Shown here: positions 47,148-57,215 of the stretch, piece after piece
How positions within the stretch are numbered: position 1 is the first letter of the stretch
Layout: each line of letters opens with the position of its first letter
DNA from: Alphaproteobacteria bacterium
GTDB taxonomy: Bacteria; Pseudomonadota; Alphaproteobacteria; Micropepsales; Micropepsaceae
Assembly (NCBI GenBank): GCA_019245415.1
Contig: JAFARO010000004.1
Location: 186,001-250,000, forward strand
Length of the DNA: 64,000 bases
Direction: 5' to 3'
Notes under the pieces: model-generated
Database searches by the model: none
Seen by the model: the letters and a program-made list of their open reading frames with translations, nothing else
What the model was told of the DNA's origin: nothing
Position numbers and translations under genes: made by a program

Positions 47148-48382
47148 GACATCACACGCGGCCGCTTCATCTGGTCGGCGGTTTTCGGCTCCGGCATCAT
47201 GTAGTCGCGCACAATGGGCAGGGCGTCGACGCGCTTGGTCACCTGGACCTGGAACACCATCAGGTTCTGGTGCCGAAAGCCCATCTCTGCGCCCGCCAGA
47301 TAGAATTCCCACATCCGGCAGAAGCGTTCATCGTGCAGCCGCGCCGCGCGATCCCAGTTGGCGACGAAGCGTCTGCGCCATTCTGCGAGCGTGCGCGCAT
47401 AGTGCAGGCGCAGGATCTCGATGTCGGTGACGATCAGCCCCTGGCGCTCGATCACCGGAAGGACTTCGCTCAGTGCGGGTGTGTATCCGCCGGGGAAAAT
47501 GTATTTCGCGATCCAGGGATTGGTGACGCCGGGCCCGTCGCTACGGCCAATCGAATGGATCAGCGCCACGCCGTCATCGGCGAGAAGCTCCGACACGCGC
47601 CCGAAATAGGTCGCATAATTGTCGACCCCGACATGTTCGAACATGCCGACCGACACGACGCGGTCGAATTTTCCCTGGACGGTGCGATAATCTTCGAGCC
47701 TGAAGCGCACGCGTTCGCCAAGGCCCTGGCGCCGCACCCGCTCCTGCGCGATTTTCCATTGCTCCCGCGACAGCGTGATGCCGGTGACGTCGGCTTGTGC
47801 GGTGCGCGCCAGATGCAGGCCCAGGCCGCCCCAGCCGGAACCGATATCGAGCACGCGCTGGCCGGGCTTCAGATGCAGTTTGGCCGCGACACGGCGGCAC
47901 TTGTTGGCTTGCGCGGTCTCCAGCGTGTCGTCGTCGTGTTCGAAGAAGGCGCAGGAATATTGCTTGTCGGAATCGAGAAACAGGTCGTAAAGCCGCGAGT
48001 CGATGTCGTAATGGTGAACGACGTTCTTGCGCGACCTTCGCCGGTCGTTGCTGCCATGGAGAAGGCGCCTCAGCCGCAGGCGCGCCCGGTTGATCCATTC
48101 GAGATGGCCGCCGCCGAAATTGCCATCGAGGTTGCTGGTGAGCAGCTCGAGCAGGGCGGCGATGTCCCCGTCCTCGACGGTCAGGCCGCCATCCATATAG
48201 GCTTCGCCCAAGGCGAGCTGGGGGTTGCTCACGATCGCCCATTCGGTAGCGCGATTGCGCACCCTGATCGTAACTGGCGGGCAATCCAGTTCGCCGAGTT
48301 CGTGCTGCCGACCCTTGGAATCGACGATCCGCAGATGGCCCCGGCGGATGATTCGCTTCAGAATCGCCACGAGCAATTGCAC
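47144..48382 (-). CDS. cfa: Cyclopropane-fatty-acyl-phospholipid synthase
   Basis: The 412-residue enzyme has the SAM-binding loop 'VLDIGSGWGGLGLHLA', 'GITLSREQWKIAQERV' and the CFA signature 'DYRTVQGKFDRVVSVGMFEHVG', then 'KYIFPGGYTPALSEV'. It adds a methylene group from SAM across the double bonds of phospholipid acyl chains in the inner membrane, often at stationary phase. The start is the GTG at 48382 with AAAGGGG upstream; extension beyond it gives no homologous sequence. It lies 88 bases after the HPF-like gene on the same strand. Confidence 0.93.
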   Translation of the reverse strand: MQLLVAILKRIIRRGHLRIVDSKGRQHELGELDCPPVTIRVRNRATEWAIVSNPQLALGEAYMDGGLTVEDGDIAALLELLTSNLDGNFGGGHLEWINRARLRLRRLLHGSNDRRRSRKNVVHHYDIDSRLYDLFLDSDKQYSCAFFEHDDDTLETAQANKCRRVAAKLHLKPGQRVLDIGSGWGGLGLHLARTAQADVTGITLSREQWKIAQERVRRQGLGERVRFRLEDYRTVQGKFDRVVSVGMFEHVGVDNYATYFGRVSELLADDGVALIHSIGRSDGPGVTNPWIAKYIFPGGYTPALSEVLPVIERQGLIVTDIEILRLHYARTLAEWRRRFVANWDRAARLHDERFCRMWEFYLAGAEMGFRHQNLMVFQVQVTKRVDALPIVRDYMMPEPKTADQMKRPRVMS

Positions 48383-48470
48383 GGCCGAATTCCCCTTTCC
48401 CGTGGGAAAATCTCGATCTGCAAACGCCGTACGCCGCTTTCGGTGCCAGACTGGCCCCTCGAAACAAAGG

Positions 48471-48839
48471 CTATTCCGCCGGCAGCGCTTTGTTCGCGAT
48501 GCGCCGGCCGCGCTCCTGGAGAATACGTGCATCGTCGCTCAGCTGACGCAGCGCGCGCTTGAACGCGTCGTTGAGCGCATAGTCGAGATCGGCCAGGCGG
48601 TCGTCCCGCGTCGGGGCGTGGCCGACATTGACCTCCCTGCCCGCGGGCAGCGCGATGCGCACGCCGACGGCATAGGGCTCGCCGTTCTTGTGGTGATGGC
48701 CCGGCGCGCGCACCACGATGCGGCAGGCGGTGGCGCGGCCGAAGCGCTTCTCGATTTTGGACAGGTTTCGTTCGATCAACGTGCGGACGTGGTCGGTCGC
48801 CGGCACGCCCTGAAGTTCCAATTGCAGCGGCGTTTCCAT
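48471..48839 (-). CDS. HPF/RaiA family ribosome-associated protein
   Basis: The 122-residue protein has the hibernation-factor pattern: 'TDHVRTLIERNLSKIEKRFG' and a beta-hairpin 'RIVVRAPGHHHKNGEPYAVGVRIALPAG', then 'DLDYALNDAFKRALRQLSDD'. Such proteins bind the 30S decoding site and silence ribosomes in stress or stationary phase. It lacks the long-HPF dimerisation domain. Proximity to cfa suggests a stationary-phase pair. An 81-base gap separates it from the divergent hutI. Confidence 0.8.
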   Translation of the reverse strand: METPLQLELQGVPATDHVRTLIERNLSKIEKRFGRATACRIVVRAPGHHHKNGEPYAVGVRIALPAGREVNVGHAPTRDDRLADLDYALNDAFKRALRQLSDDARILQERGRRIANKALPAE

Positions 48840-48920
48840 TTCTGCACCTCACTATCGATACAGACCTAGGTATGCTAATCCCGCGGCGCAACGCCCTGGC
48901 AGGCGGAATTTACATAGGCC

Positions 48921-50129
48921 ATGTGGGACGTTCTCCTCCTGGATTGTAACGCGGCAACGATGCTGGGGGATGCAGCTTTCGGCGCCATCCGCGATGCCGC
49001 GATCGGCATTCGCGACGGACGCATCGCCTACATCGGTCCGCGCAGCGGCTCCGGGCCCGCGCAGGTAAAACGCAGCCTCGGCGGCGCCTGGGTGACGCCG
49101 GGTCTTATCGATTGCCACACCCATCTGGTCTTCGCCGGCAATCGTGCTTCGGAATGGGACGCGCGGCGTCGTGGGATGAGCTACGAAGAGATCGCGCGCG
49201 CCGGCGGCGGTATCCTCTCCACGGTGCGCGCGACGCGCGCCGCCTCGGAAGACGAACTCGTTGCCCAGGCCCAGCCGCGGCTTGCCGCGCTGCGCGCCCA
49301 GGGCGTGACCACGGTCGAGATCAAATCTGGATACGGTCTCGATACCGAGACCGAACTGCGCTTGCTGCGCGCCGCCGGCCGGCTGGCGCACGACATGCGG
49401 GTTTCGCGCACGTTTCTGGGCGCCCACGCGCTGCCGCCGGAATGCGCGCTGGATCGCGCAGGCTATGTCGAACGGGTCTGCGACGAGATGATCCCCGCCG
49501 TGGCGCGCGAGCGGCTGGCGGACGCAGTCGACGTCTTTTGCGAGACCATCGCATTCACCCCAGCCGAAACGGCGCGCATCTTTGCCGCCGCGCGGGCACG
49601 GGGGCTGGGCGTCAAGGTCCATGCCGAGCAACTGTCCAATTCGGGCGCAGCAGCTCTCGCCGCCGAGTGCGGCGCGCTTTCTGCCGATCATCTCGAGCAT
49701 CTCGACGAAGCCGGCATATCGGCATTGGCGAAGGCCGGCTCGGTGGCCGTGATGCTGCCTGCCGCGTTCTATTTTCTGCGCGAGAGCAGGAAGCCTCCGG
49801 TGGCCGCATTGCGTGCGGCGGGGGTCGCCATGGCGGTCGCGACCGATTGCAACCCCGGCACCTCGCCATGCACGTCGCCGCTGCTGGTCTTGAATATGGC
49901 CTGCACCTTGTTTGATCTGACGCCGGAAGAGGCCCTTGCCGGCATGACGCGCAACGCGGCGCGAGCGCTCGGGCTCGCGCTGGAGACGGGGACCCTGGAA
50001 GTGGGCAAATCCGCCGATTTGGCGATCTGGAATGTCGGCGAGCCGGCCGAGCTCGCCTATTGGCTGGGGGCGGATCTGCTGAGAGATCGCTATTTTCGCG
50101 GCCGCTCCGACAACGAGGACCAGCCATGA
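48921..50129 (+). CDS. hutI: Imidazolonepropionase HutI
   Basis: The 402-residue amidohydrolase has the metal motif DCHTHL, '[16 protein letters not shown]', '[31 protein letters not shown]' (His metal and catalytic residues) and '[12 protein letters not shown]' (the metal Asp). It opens the imidazolone ring in histidine catabolism. Its stop overlaps hutU in ATGA. hutH and the later steps are not in the window. No HutC-type operator was recognised in the 81-base upstream gap. Confidence 0.95.
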   Translation: MWDVLLLDCNAATMLGDAAFGAIRDAAIGIRDGRIAYIGPRSGSGPAQVKRSLGGAWVTPGLIDCHTHLVFAGNRASEWDARRRGMSYEEIARAGGGILSTVRATRAASEDELVAQAQPRLAALRAQGVTTVEIKSGYGLDTETELRLLRAAGRLAHDMRVSRTFLGAHALPPECALDRAGYVERVCDEMIPAVARERLADAVDVFCETIAFTPAETARIFAAARARGLGVKVHAEQLSNSGAAALAAECGALSADHLEHLDEAGISALAKAGSVAVMLPAAFYFLRESRKPPVAALRAAGVAMAVATDCNPGTSPCTSPLLVLNMACTLFDLTPEEALAGMTRNAARALGLALETGTLEVGKSADLAIWNVGEPAELAYWLGADLLRDRYFRGRSDNEDQP

Positions 50130-51790
50130 GCGACATCAAGAACGACCCCATCATCCGCGCCCCGCGCGGGCCGGAGCTCACCTGCCGCAACTGGGGCGCC
50201 GAAGCGGCGATGCGCATGCTGATGAACAATCTCGATCCCGAAGTCGCCGAACGCCCGCAGGACCTTGTCGTCTATGGCGGCATCGGCCGCGCCGCGCGCA
50301 ACTGGGATGCCTTCGCGCGCATCGTCGAAAGCCTCAAGCGCCTGGAAGACGATCAGACCCTTCTCGTTCAGTCCGGCAAACCGGTCGGAATTTTCCGCAC
50401 CCATCACGGTGCGCCGCGCGTGTTGATCGCCAATTCCAATCTGGTCCCCAAATGGGCCGATTGGGAGCATTTCAATGCGCTCGATAAGAAGGGGCTGATG
50501 ATGTACGGCCAGATGACGGCCGGCTCCTGGATCTATATCGGCAGCCAGGGCATCGTGCAGGGCACCTACGAAACCTTCGCCGAGATGGGCCGCCAGCATT
50601 ACGGCGGCGATCTAACCGGCCGCTGGATCCTGACCGCGGGTTTGGGCGGCATGGGTGGGGCGCAACCTCTAGCCGCGACCATGGCCGGTGCGTCGATGCT
50701 CGCGATCGAATGCCAGCCATCGCGGATCGAGAAGCGTCTGGAGACCCGGTATCTCGACAAGGGTGTTGCCGATCTCGACGAGGCACTCGCGCTGATCGCT
50801 GCGTCGGTGAAGGATAGGCGGCCGCTCTCCGTGGGCCTGCTGGGTAACGCTGCGGAAATTCTTCCCGAGCTTGTCCGACGCGGCGTCAGGCCCGATGCCG
50901 TCACCGACCAGACGAGCGCCCACGATCCGGCGAACGGCTATCTGCCGGAGGGCTGGAGCATCGCGCAATGGGAACAGCGCCGCGCCGGCGATCCGAAGGC
51001 CGTCGCCGCCGCGGCGAGCAAGTCCATCGCCAGGCATGTGCGCGCGATGCTCGATTTCGCGGCTCAGGGCATCCCGGTTTTCGACTACGGCAACAACATC
51101 CGCCAGGAGGCGAAGGACGAGGGCGTCGCGAATGCCTTCGACTTTCCGGGTTTCGTGCCGGCCTATATCAGGCCATTGTTCTGTCGCGGCGTGGGACCGT
51201 TCCGCTGGGCCGCGCTGTCGGGCGATCCGCAGGACATCTACAGGACCGACGCGGCGATGAAGCGGCTGTTCGCCGGCGACAAGCATCTGCATCGCTGGCT
51301 CGACATGGCGGCCGAGCGCATCGCGTTCCAAGGCCTGCCCGCGCGCATCTGCTGGATCGGGCTGGGCGAGCGCGACAAGGCCGGCATGATGTTCAACGAC
51401 ATGGTGGCGAGCGGCGAGCTCAAGGCGCCGATCGTCATCGGCCGCGATCACCTCGATGCCGGCTCGGTCGCAAGCCCCAACCGCGAGACCGAGGCAATGC
51501 GCGACGGTTCCGATGCGGTGTCCGATTGGCCGATGCTGAATGCGCTGCTCAATACCGCGTCCGGCGCCACTTGGGTTTCGCTTCACCACGGCGGCGGGGT
51601 CGGCATGGGCTATTCGCAGCATGCCGGCCTGGTGATCGTCGCCGACGGCACGGCAGAGGCGCGCGCCAAGCTGGAACGGGTTCTCTGGAACGACCCGGCT
51701 ACCGGGGTGATGCGCCATGCCGATGCGGGCTACGAGACCGCGCTTGAGGCCGCCCGCAGCCATCATCTCGACCTGCCGGGAATTCTCTAA
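50126..51790 (+). CDS. hutU: Urocanate hydratase HutU
   Basis: The 554-residue enzyme has '[28 protein letters not shown]', '[18 protein letters not shown]' (NAD-binding), '[14 protein letters not shown]', '[16 protein letters not shown]' and '[21 protein letters not shown]', all typical of urocanase with tightly bound NAD. It hydrates urocanate to imidazolonepropionate, the step before HutI. The start is within the ATGA overlap with hutI. Confidence 0.96.
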   Translation: MSDIKNDPIIRAPRGPELTCRNWGAEAAMRMLMNNLDPEVAERPQDLVVYGGIGRAARNWDAFARIVESLKRLEDDQTLLVQSGKPVGIFRTHHGAPRVLIANSNLVPKWADWEHFNALDKKGLMMYGQMTAGSWIYIGSQGIVQGTYETFAEMGRQHYGGDLTGRWILTAGLGGMGGAQPLAATMAGASMLAIECQPSRIEKRLETRYLDKGVADLDEALALIAASVKDRRPLSVGLLGNAAEILPELVRRGVRPDAVTDQTSAHDPANGYLPEGWSIAQWEQRRAGDPKAVAAAASKSIARHVRAMLDFAAQGIPVFDYGNNIRQEAKDEGVANAFDFPGFVPAYIRPLFCRGVGPFRWAALSGDPQDIYRTDAAMKRLFAGDKHLHRWLDMAAERIAFQGLPARICWIGLGERDKAGMMFNDMVASGELKAPIVIGRDHLDAGSVASPNRETEAMRDGSDAVSDWPMLNALLNTASGATWVSLHHGGGVGMGYSQHAGLVIVADGTAEARAKLERVLWNDPATGVMRHADAGYETALEAARSHHLDLPGIL

Positions 51791-51827
51791 CTTCACAAGC
51801 ACGGCGACAAACTGCTACGACGGCGCC

Positions 51828-52028
51828 ATGGAAAACGTACCCGACGGCAAGAGACCGCACTGGGCCTGGCCGCACGTGATCGCGGTTGCGGCTGCGATCG
51901 TCGTGTATTTCGTAGTCTTCCGCTACACGGGCGACGCGGACGTCTTCTATTCGATCGCGATCGCGGTCGCGATGGGCGGCGCCGCCTGGGTGGCCGCGTG
52001 GTCCTATCTTTTCCGCGGCCGGCCATAG
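51828..52028 (+). CDS. Small two-helix membrane protein of unknown function
   Basis: The 66-residue product has two membrane helices (about residues 17-36 and 42-62) with a short 'YTGDADVFYS' loop and the tail 'FRGRP'. It follows hutU by 37 bases and may be co-transcribed. The last 25 bases overlap the convergent sulfotransferase gene. No family is recognised. Confidence 0.5.
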   Translation: MENVPDGKRPHWAWPHVIAVAAAIVVYFVVFRYTGDADVFYSIAIAVAMGGAAWVAAWSYLFRGRP

Positions 52029-52729
52029 CCGAAGCGGCGCGAATAGGCGCGCGTCGCCGCGGCAATCTGTTTCTGCTCCTGCGCGGTGAGCACTTCGCGG
52101 AACTTGCCGACACGCCCGTCGCCCAGATGGCCCGGGTGCAGATGCGTGGCCGGGTCGAAGGCATCGGGATCGTTCGCGAGGCTTCCGCGCGCCACGAGCC
52201 GGTCGATCCGCTTGGCTGTCGCCTCGCGGCTGAGCGCGCGGAATATGCGGCGGCGGTCGCTCACCCGAAGGCGCAGGCCCAGCGCTCTCGCGATCACGGT
52301 GAGCGTCTCTTCCCGCTCGAAAAAACGGTCTTCGTAGCGCAAGGTGAGCAACGGTTTCTCTTCCAGCGTCAGGATTTGCGCCGCCTCGCGCCCAATGTCT
52401 CTGAGCACAGCCGCGAAGGGATGCCGGAAGCGCTGCATCAGCGACGCAGCCGCGTCTCGCGGCTCGCGCACGCTGAGCAGCACCGTGCCGCGAAGAAGCC
52501 TTGCGAGCAGGAGCAGCCCGGCGGAAGGTTCATGGCATTTGACCACCAGGAACCGGGCCGAGCCTGCGTCTTTTGGGATCATTCCGAGATTGTCGGCATA
52601 GAAGGCTGCGACTCGTCCGCGCTCGGCCGCCTTGAGCATCCCGATGACGGCGTTATACAACCATGTAGAGCCGCTGCTCTTGAGACCGAGACAGAGCACG
52701 AGACGCGGCGGGGTGTTCTTCTTTCGCAT
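52004..52729 (-). CDS. Sulfotransferase-like protein
   Basis: The 241-residue protein has a P-loop-like PAPS-binding segment 'LKSSGSTWLYNAV' near the N-terminus (residues about 16-28) and a 3'-phosphate-binding segment 'VLLSVREPRDAAASLMQRFR', both sulfotransferase signatures. It would transfer sulfate from PAPS to a sugar hydroxyl. It is divergent by 29 bases from the large glycosyltransferase gene, placing it at the start of the polysaccharide locus. The acceptor is unknown. Confidence 0.8.
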   Translation of the reverse strand: MRKKNTPPRLVLCLGLKSSGSTWLYNAVIGMLKAAERGRVAAFYADNLGMIPKDAGSARFLVVKCHEPSAGLLLLARLLRGTVLLSVREPRDAAASLMQRFRHPFAAVLRDIGREAAQILTLEEKPLLTLRYEDRFFEREETLTVIARALGLRLRVSDRRRIFRALSREATAKRIDRLVARGSLANDPDAFDPATHLHPGHLGDGRVGKFREVLTAQEQKQIAAATRAYSRRFGYGRPRKR

Positions 52730-52758
52730 GGACTTGAAGGCCGATATGGCGGCCCAGC

Positions 52759-55700
52759 ATGGAATTGAACCTGTTCCAGGACAAGAGCGAGCGCGACGAC
52801 AGAAGCAGTGCGGAAAGCGGCGCCGCGCGACGGATCGCGCGTCGGTTCGATTCGCAAGGTGAGCGCGGGTTGGAAGCGATCGTGGCCGAGCTCATGAAGG
52901 ACGCGGAGGCCGGGAAGATCCTGCAACAGCTCAACCGACAGGATCGCCCTGACGTGGTGCGCGCCGTCGCTCAGGCGGCCGGCGTGGATGCGAAGACCGG
53001 CGCCGCCTTCGCCGTCGAAGCGGCCCGCGCTTTCGCGCGCGCCGGCGAACGCCAGCGGGCCGCGGACATTCTGCGCGGCCATGCGGCCACCCGGCGCCGC
53101 GACTACAATTTCCAGTATGCCGCGGGGCGCGTCTTCTCCGAGATGCGTCTGCATGGCGATGCCCTTGCCGCATTCAAGGCGGCGCTGTCCGCCAAGCCCA
53201 CACAGCTGGCCGCCGAACGCACGTTCGCCGCGCATCTGGCGCTCGAGCAGTACGACGAGGCCGCGGCCCTGGCGGGCCGGTTGATCCGCGCCGGCACCTT
53301 GCGCGATTCGCTCGCCCGCGATCTTGCATATCTGCTGCGCCACCTGCCAACCGGACGCCTTGACCCCGACTTGGCCGAAGCGTTGAGCACGCTGGAGGGT
53401 GGTGAGAGCCGCCTGGTGCCGGCGTTGATGCCGCATCTCATCGCGTCAGATCAGGCCGCAAGCGTGCGGGCAACAGTCGAGCGCGGGCTTGCGGCGGCGA
53501 CCGGCTGGGACTTCGCGACGCTGGCGAAGGTGCTGCCGTATCTCGCGAGCCGGAAGGAGACCGAATTGCTCCTCAGGATGCGAGACCAGGCCTCGTCCGA
53601 GACGGCTCCCCTGTTCCAAGAGGTGCTCGAGGCAATCCCGCAGGAAGCACTCGATGCCTGCGCGGCGCCGGTTCTGGAAGGACTTGCGCCAACCTGCGGA
53701 GACCGACTGGCAGCTTTGACGCAAGCGGCGGCGCTGTTGGCGGGCAGCAAGGGAAGACAGCTTTACACGCGCGAGAAGCACCGCATCGCGCGGCTGGCCG
53801 CGAATGCGTCGGCCGATCATCCTCCAAAAGCCGCTGAGGCGATTGCAAAACTCGTGATGCAGCTGCTGCCGCAATCGGTGCGCGATTTCTATGCGGGCTC
53901 GGTCGCCCGCGAGCTGGCAGAGGCGATCGGACAGGCACGGCGCGAGGCAGCGGCGCCCGAGGGAAGCCGGTTGGCACGGCTGCGCGAGGATTACTTCGCC
54001 TTTCAACTCGAACGCCGGCGCGGCTTGCCGCCCGAAGCAATCGAAAGCGACGTCTCATTCTGCGAGGCGGCGTTCGATTACTTTGCCGATTTGTCGGAGT
54101 TCCGTCCCGCGATCCAGGTCTCGATCGGCAGCATCGCGCGAGAGAGGCTCGGCCGGCCGGCGCTGATGCTCTCCCATGGGGTTGCTTTGGACACACTCGG
54201 TGCCTGGGCGCTGATTCAGTCGCGTCCCCAGATTTCGTTGAACGAGCCGGAGCGTTTCGAGGAATTTCTTCGCTGGTATCTGGAAGGGGTGCTGCTCAAG
54301 CGCTCGCTGCCGCCTGCTTGTATTGCGCCCGGGATCGAGGCCTACCTCAATCATGTCGTGCTCGCCGACGGGCGGGGCGGCGTTTCACTAACGCGGTTTC
54401 TGCAAGCGGCCTGGACTCGCGCGCCCGAGAACAGGCGGCGTTTCGATCTCGGCAATGCCATCGACCGTATCCTGTTCGTGCTCGAACTCGGTGCCGAACT
54501 CTTGCCGGGGGCGAACGAATATCTGCCCTTCTTCGCGCCGCATCTGCGTGCGCCGCTGGTTGCCGCCACGCTGGATGCGCTCGGCGCGGGCGTGCTTGCG
54601 AGCGCTTTGTCTGCCGAGCCTCGCGCGGCGGCGCCGGCGCGCGCGGAAGCGGGCGTCCAAGACGTGCTTCTCGTCGGCCACGCCGGGCGCGAGACCGGAC
54701 TCGGCCGCAATTTCGCAATGCTGGGGCGCGGCTTGGCGGCGGCGGGCGTCGCCTTGACGACGCTCGACTTCGCAGCCGCGGGCGACGTGATCAGCGGCAC
54801 CGCCGAGCGCTGGTATCGCGAGCGCCGCTCCGATCCGATCGTGGTTTTGGCCGTGAACGCTGAGGATGCACCGGACGTCTTCGTCAAGGACCGCAGCAAC
54901 AGCTTGGCGCAGTGTTATGCCGCAGGCTTCTTCCTCTGGGAGATGTCGGCCATCCCGGCGATCCAGAGGCTGGGCGTCGAACTGATGGACGAGATCTGGG
55001 CACCGACGCGCTATGTCGCTGACATCTATGCACCGTTCAAGCCGGCGCATGTCGTCGGCAAGGGATTGTTCACGGGAGGCGAACCGTTTCTGCAGACGCC
55101 TATCAAGAGGGCGCCGAACAAACCCTTCCGCTTCGTCACGGTGTTCGATTTCGATTCCTCGATCGAGCGCAAAAATCCCCTGGCCGCGGTGCTGGCGTTC
55201 CAACAGGCATTCGGCCGAGCCGAGGACGTCGAACTGGTGGTCAAGACTTCGAACGTGGATCCGCGCCACTGGAGCAATGCCTGGGGCCAGTGGGAGCGGC
55301 TGACGGCGCAGACAAGGGACGACCCGCGCATACAGCTCGTGGGCGAGCGTTACAGCAACGACGAGATGATAGCCTTGGTCCGTGGAGCCGATTGCATCGT
55401 CTCGCTGCACCGCTCGGAAGGCTTCGGCTATCTGATGGCGGACGCGATGGCGTTCGGCGTGCCGGTGATCGCTTCGGGCTATTCCGGAAACGCCGATTTC
55501 TGCGATGCCGAGACTTCCTATCCGGTCGACTTCCGGCTGGTGGATGCGCCCGATGGCGCCGCGCGCTGGCGCTGCACCGGCGCGCAATGGGCCGAGCCCG
55601 ACGTCGCGCACGCGGCTGCGCAGCTGCGGGCGGTCCGCGCAGATTACGCTGCGGCCCTCGCCAAGGCTGCACTGGCGCGCGCGCGCATTGCCGACCGCTA

Positions 55701-55782
55701 CAGCCTCAAGGCTTTCCAGGACAGTCTAGCCGCGCGGCTTCGGGCGATTGCCGCATTGCCGCGCAGGCACCATGGGGTATAA
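52759..55782 (+). CDS. Large TPR and glycosyltransferase fusion protein
   Basis: The 1007-residue protein has three parts. Residues about 25-200 are Ala-rich helical repeats resembling TPRs, including 'AGRVFSEMRLHGDALAAFKAAL'. A central helical region runs to about 620. The C-terminal GT4-like glycosyltransferase (about 630-1000) has 'LLVGHAGRETGLGRNFAMLGRGL' and 'SLHRSEGFGYLMADAMAFGVPVIASGYSGN'. The usual E-x7-E motif reads E...D here (EGFGYLMAD). It probably assembles a polysaccharide with the following genes. The TPR arm may recruit partners. Confidence 0.8.
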   Translation: MELNLFQDKSERDDRSSAESGAARRIARRFDSQGERGLEAIVAELMKDAEAGKILQQLNRQDRPDVVRAVAQAAGVDAKTGAAFAVEAARAFARAGERQRAADILRGHAATRRRDYNFQYAAGRVFSEMRLHGDALAAFKAALSAKPTQLAAERTFAAHLALEQYDEAAALAGRLIRAGTLRDSLARDLAYLLRHLPTGRLDPDLAEALSTLEGGESRLVPALMPHLIASDQAASVRATVERGLAAATGWDFATLAKVLPYLASRKETELLLRMRDQASSETAPLFQEVLEAIPQEALDACAAPVLEGLAPTCGDRLAALTQAAALLAGSKGRQLYTREKHRIARLAANASADHPPKAAEAIAKLVMQLLPQSVRDFYAGSVARELAEAIGQARREAAAPEGSRLARLREDYFAFQLERRRGLPPEAIESDVSFCEAAFDYFADLSEFRPAIQVSIGSIARERLGRPALMLSHGVALDTLGAWALIQSRPQISLNEPERFEEFLRWYLEGVLLKRSLPPACIAPGIEAYLNHVVLADGRGGVSLTRFLQAAWTRAPENRRRFDLGNAIDRILFVLELGAELLPGANEYLPFFAPHLRAPLVAATLDALGAGVLASALSAEPRAAAPARAEAGVQDVLLVGHAGRETGLGRNFAMLGRGLAAAGVALTTLDFAAAGDVISGTAERWYRERRSDPIVVLAVNAEDAPDVFVKDRSNSLAQCYAAGFFLWEMSAIPAIQRLGVELMDEIWAPTRYVADIYAPFKPAHVVGKGLFTGGEPFLQTPIKRAPNKPFRFVTVFDFDSSIERKNPLAAVLAFQQAFGRAEDVELVVKTSNVDPRHWSNAWGQWERLTAQTRDDPRIQLVGERYSNDEMIALVRGADCIVSLHRSEGFGYLMADAMAFGVPVIASGYSGNADFCDAETSYPVDFRLVDAPDGAARWRCTGAQWAEPDVAHAAAQLRAVRADYAAALAKAALARARIADRYSLKAFQDSLAARLRAIAALPRRHHGV

Positions 55783-55806
55783 ACCCGCCGCCCCACCGAG
55801 ATCGCC

Positions 55807-56406
55807 ATGCTGCTGAGCCTTTCCCGCAAATTCATCTTCGTCGCCAATTTGAAGAGCGCCTCGTCGGCGATCGAGGCAGTGCTCGGCCCCAAGGCCGAAA
55901 TCAGGTTCTCCCAGACCCAATTTGGCAAGCATGATGGATTGAGCGTCATCTCCCAGAAATATTCCTGGGTGAAGCGCTACGTTCCCTATGAGGAATTCTG
56001 CGTCTTATCGGTCGTGCGCGATCCGGTCGACTATCTGCTCAGCCTCTACAATTCGCATCACAAGCCCGACTTCGACGGCAAGCCGCATTCGACCAAAGGC
56101 CTTTCCTTCGACGACTTCCTGGAAACCTGGTGCGGGCGCAGCTGGCAGGCACGTCCGCAGCACCTGCGCTTCGTCGACAGCCATGGCCGCTTCAAGCTGA
56201 GCCACCTGTTGCGCTTCGAGAACCTGGAGGCTGAGTTCGCCGCGATCTGCAAGACCCTGCGGGTCGGCCGGTTGGAGCTTCCGCACCGCAATCCGAGCCC
56301 GGCGGTGCTCACCCGGCAGGACCTCAGCGCCTCCCAGATCGCCACGGTGCGGGAGCGCTATGCCGAGGACTACGCCTGGATCGATAGACGCCCGCAATCG
56401 CCATAG
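55807..56406 (+). CDS. Sulfotransferase family protein
   Basis: The 199-residue protein resembles the sulfotransferase-2 type: N-terminal 'FIFVANLKSASSAIEAVL' (in place of the usual KTAGTS PAPS loop) and 'LSVVRDPVDYLLSLYNSH' (the 3'-phosphate loop). The P-loop is altered (KSASSA) so activity needs proof. It starts 24 bases after the glycosyltransferase gene and is part of the same plus-strand unit. It suggests that the exported glycan is sulfated. Confidence 0.75.
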   Translation: MLLSLSRKFIFVANLKSASSAIEAVLGPKAEIRFSQTQFGKHDGLSVISQKYSWVKRYVPYEEFCVLSVVRDPVDYLLSLYNSHHKPDFDGKPHSTKGLSFDDFLETWCGRSWQARPQHLRFVDSHGRFKLSHLLRFENLEAEFAAICKTLRVGRLELPHRNPSPAVLTRQDLSASQIATVRERYAEDYAWIDRRPQSP

Positions 56407-56461
56407 ATCAAGGTAAATAGCGTTCGGAAACGGTTGCGGCAGCCTCGATTTTCCGCAACTA

Positions 56462-57199
56462 ATGCGCCCGCTCATGCGCAACGAGATCGTCCAGATCGCT
56501 TCAAGACCGCTCCGCGCAATCCGCAGCGGACGTTTCTGGCTGTCGCCTGTGGTGGCGCGGCTTTCCCCCCGCCACGGCATGATGATGGATTCCTATCGGC
56601 ACGAGGAAGAAGGCCGTTATGCCGAGGCGCTCGAGACATGGACCGCCCTTAAGCGCCCGGTGAGCTCGAAGGATCAGGCGTTTCGCCACACCCTGCGCGC
56701 CGCCCGCCTGGAACAAAAGGCGGGGCATTATGCCGAAGCCGTCGCCAGCTTCAGCATGCTCCACGCCCTCAATCCGGGCGACCAGCGCGTCGCACGCGGT
56801 CTGGAATCCGCGTCGCTGCGTGCGGCGCGCCTGGCCCAATCGGAAGGCCGTTGGCTGGAGGCTTGCCGCATGTGGGCCGCATTCGGCCGCGCAACTGCGC
56901 GGCGCGAGAAGTGCCGCCGGAACCTTCGCGATTGCGCGCGCTACGTTGCCCAGAGCGCGGATAGCGCGCAGAAGATTATGGACGCCATCGAGGCCTGGGG
57001 ACTCTTGCGTGCCATCGATCCCGAGTCCCGCGAAGCCCGCCACGGCCTGGAATGGTGTCACGTGAGCCTTGCTCGCGCTGCCGAGCGCGATGGCGACGAG
57101 GCCGCCGCCCGCCGGTGTTGGAACGCGCTGCTCGAAGTCGCGCCGGGCGATCGCCGCGCCCTCGATGGGCTGGAGCGGCTGGGCGCGGCCGCACGGTGA
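56462..57199 (+). CDS. TPR repeat protein
   Basis: The 245-residue protein has a basic N-terminus followed by TPR-type helices ('EGRYAEALETWTALKR', 'AGHYAEAVASFSMLHALNPGD', 'EGRWLEACRMWAAFGRATARR', 'EAAARRCWNALLEVAPGDRRAL'). No enzymatic motif is present. It probably scaffolds polysaccharide enzymes. ATG 56474 is an alternative start. It ends 16 bases before the heparinase-like gene. Confidence 0.75.
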   Translation: MRPLMRNEIVQIASRPLRAIRSGRFWLSPVVARLSPRHGMMMDSYRHEEEGRYAEALETWTALKRPVSSKDQAFRHTLRAARLEQKAGHYAEAVASFSMLHALNPGDQRVARGLESASLRAARLAQSEGRWLEACRMWAAFGRATARREKCRRNLRDCARYVAQSADSAQKIMDAIEAWGLLRAIDPESREARHGLEWCHVSLARAAERDGDEAAARRCWNALLEVAPGDRRALDGLERLGAAAR

Positions 57200-57215
57200 G
57201 CCGCACCGGGAAGCC

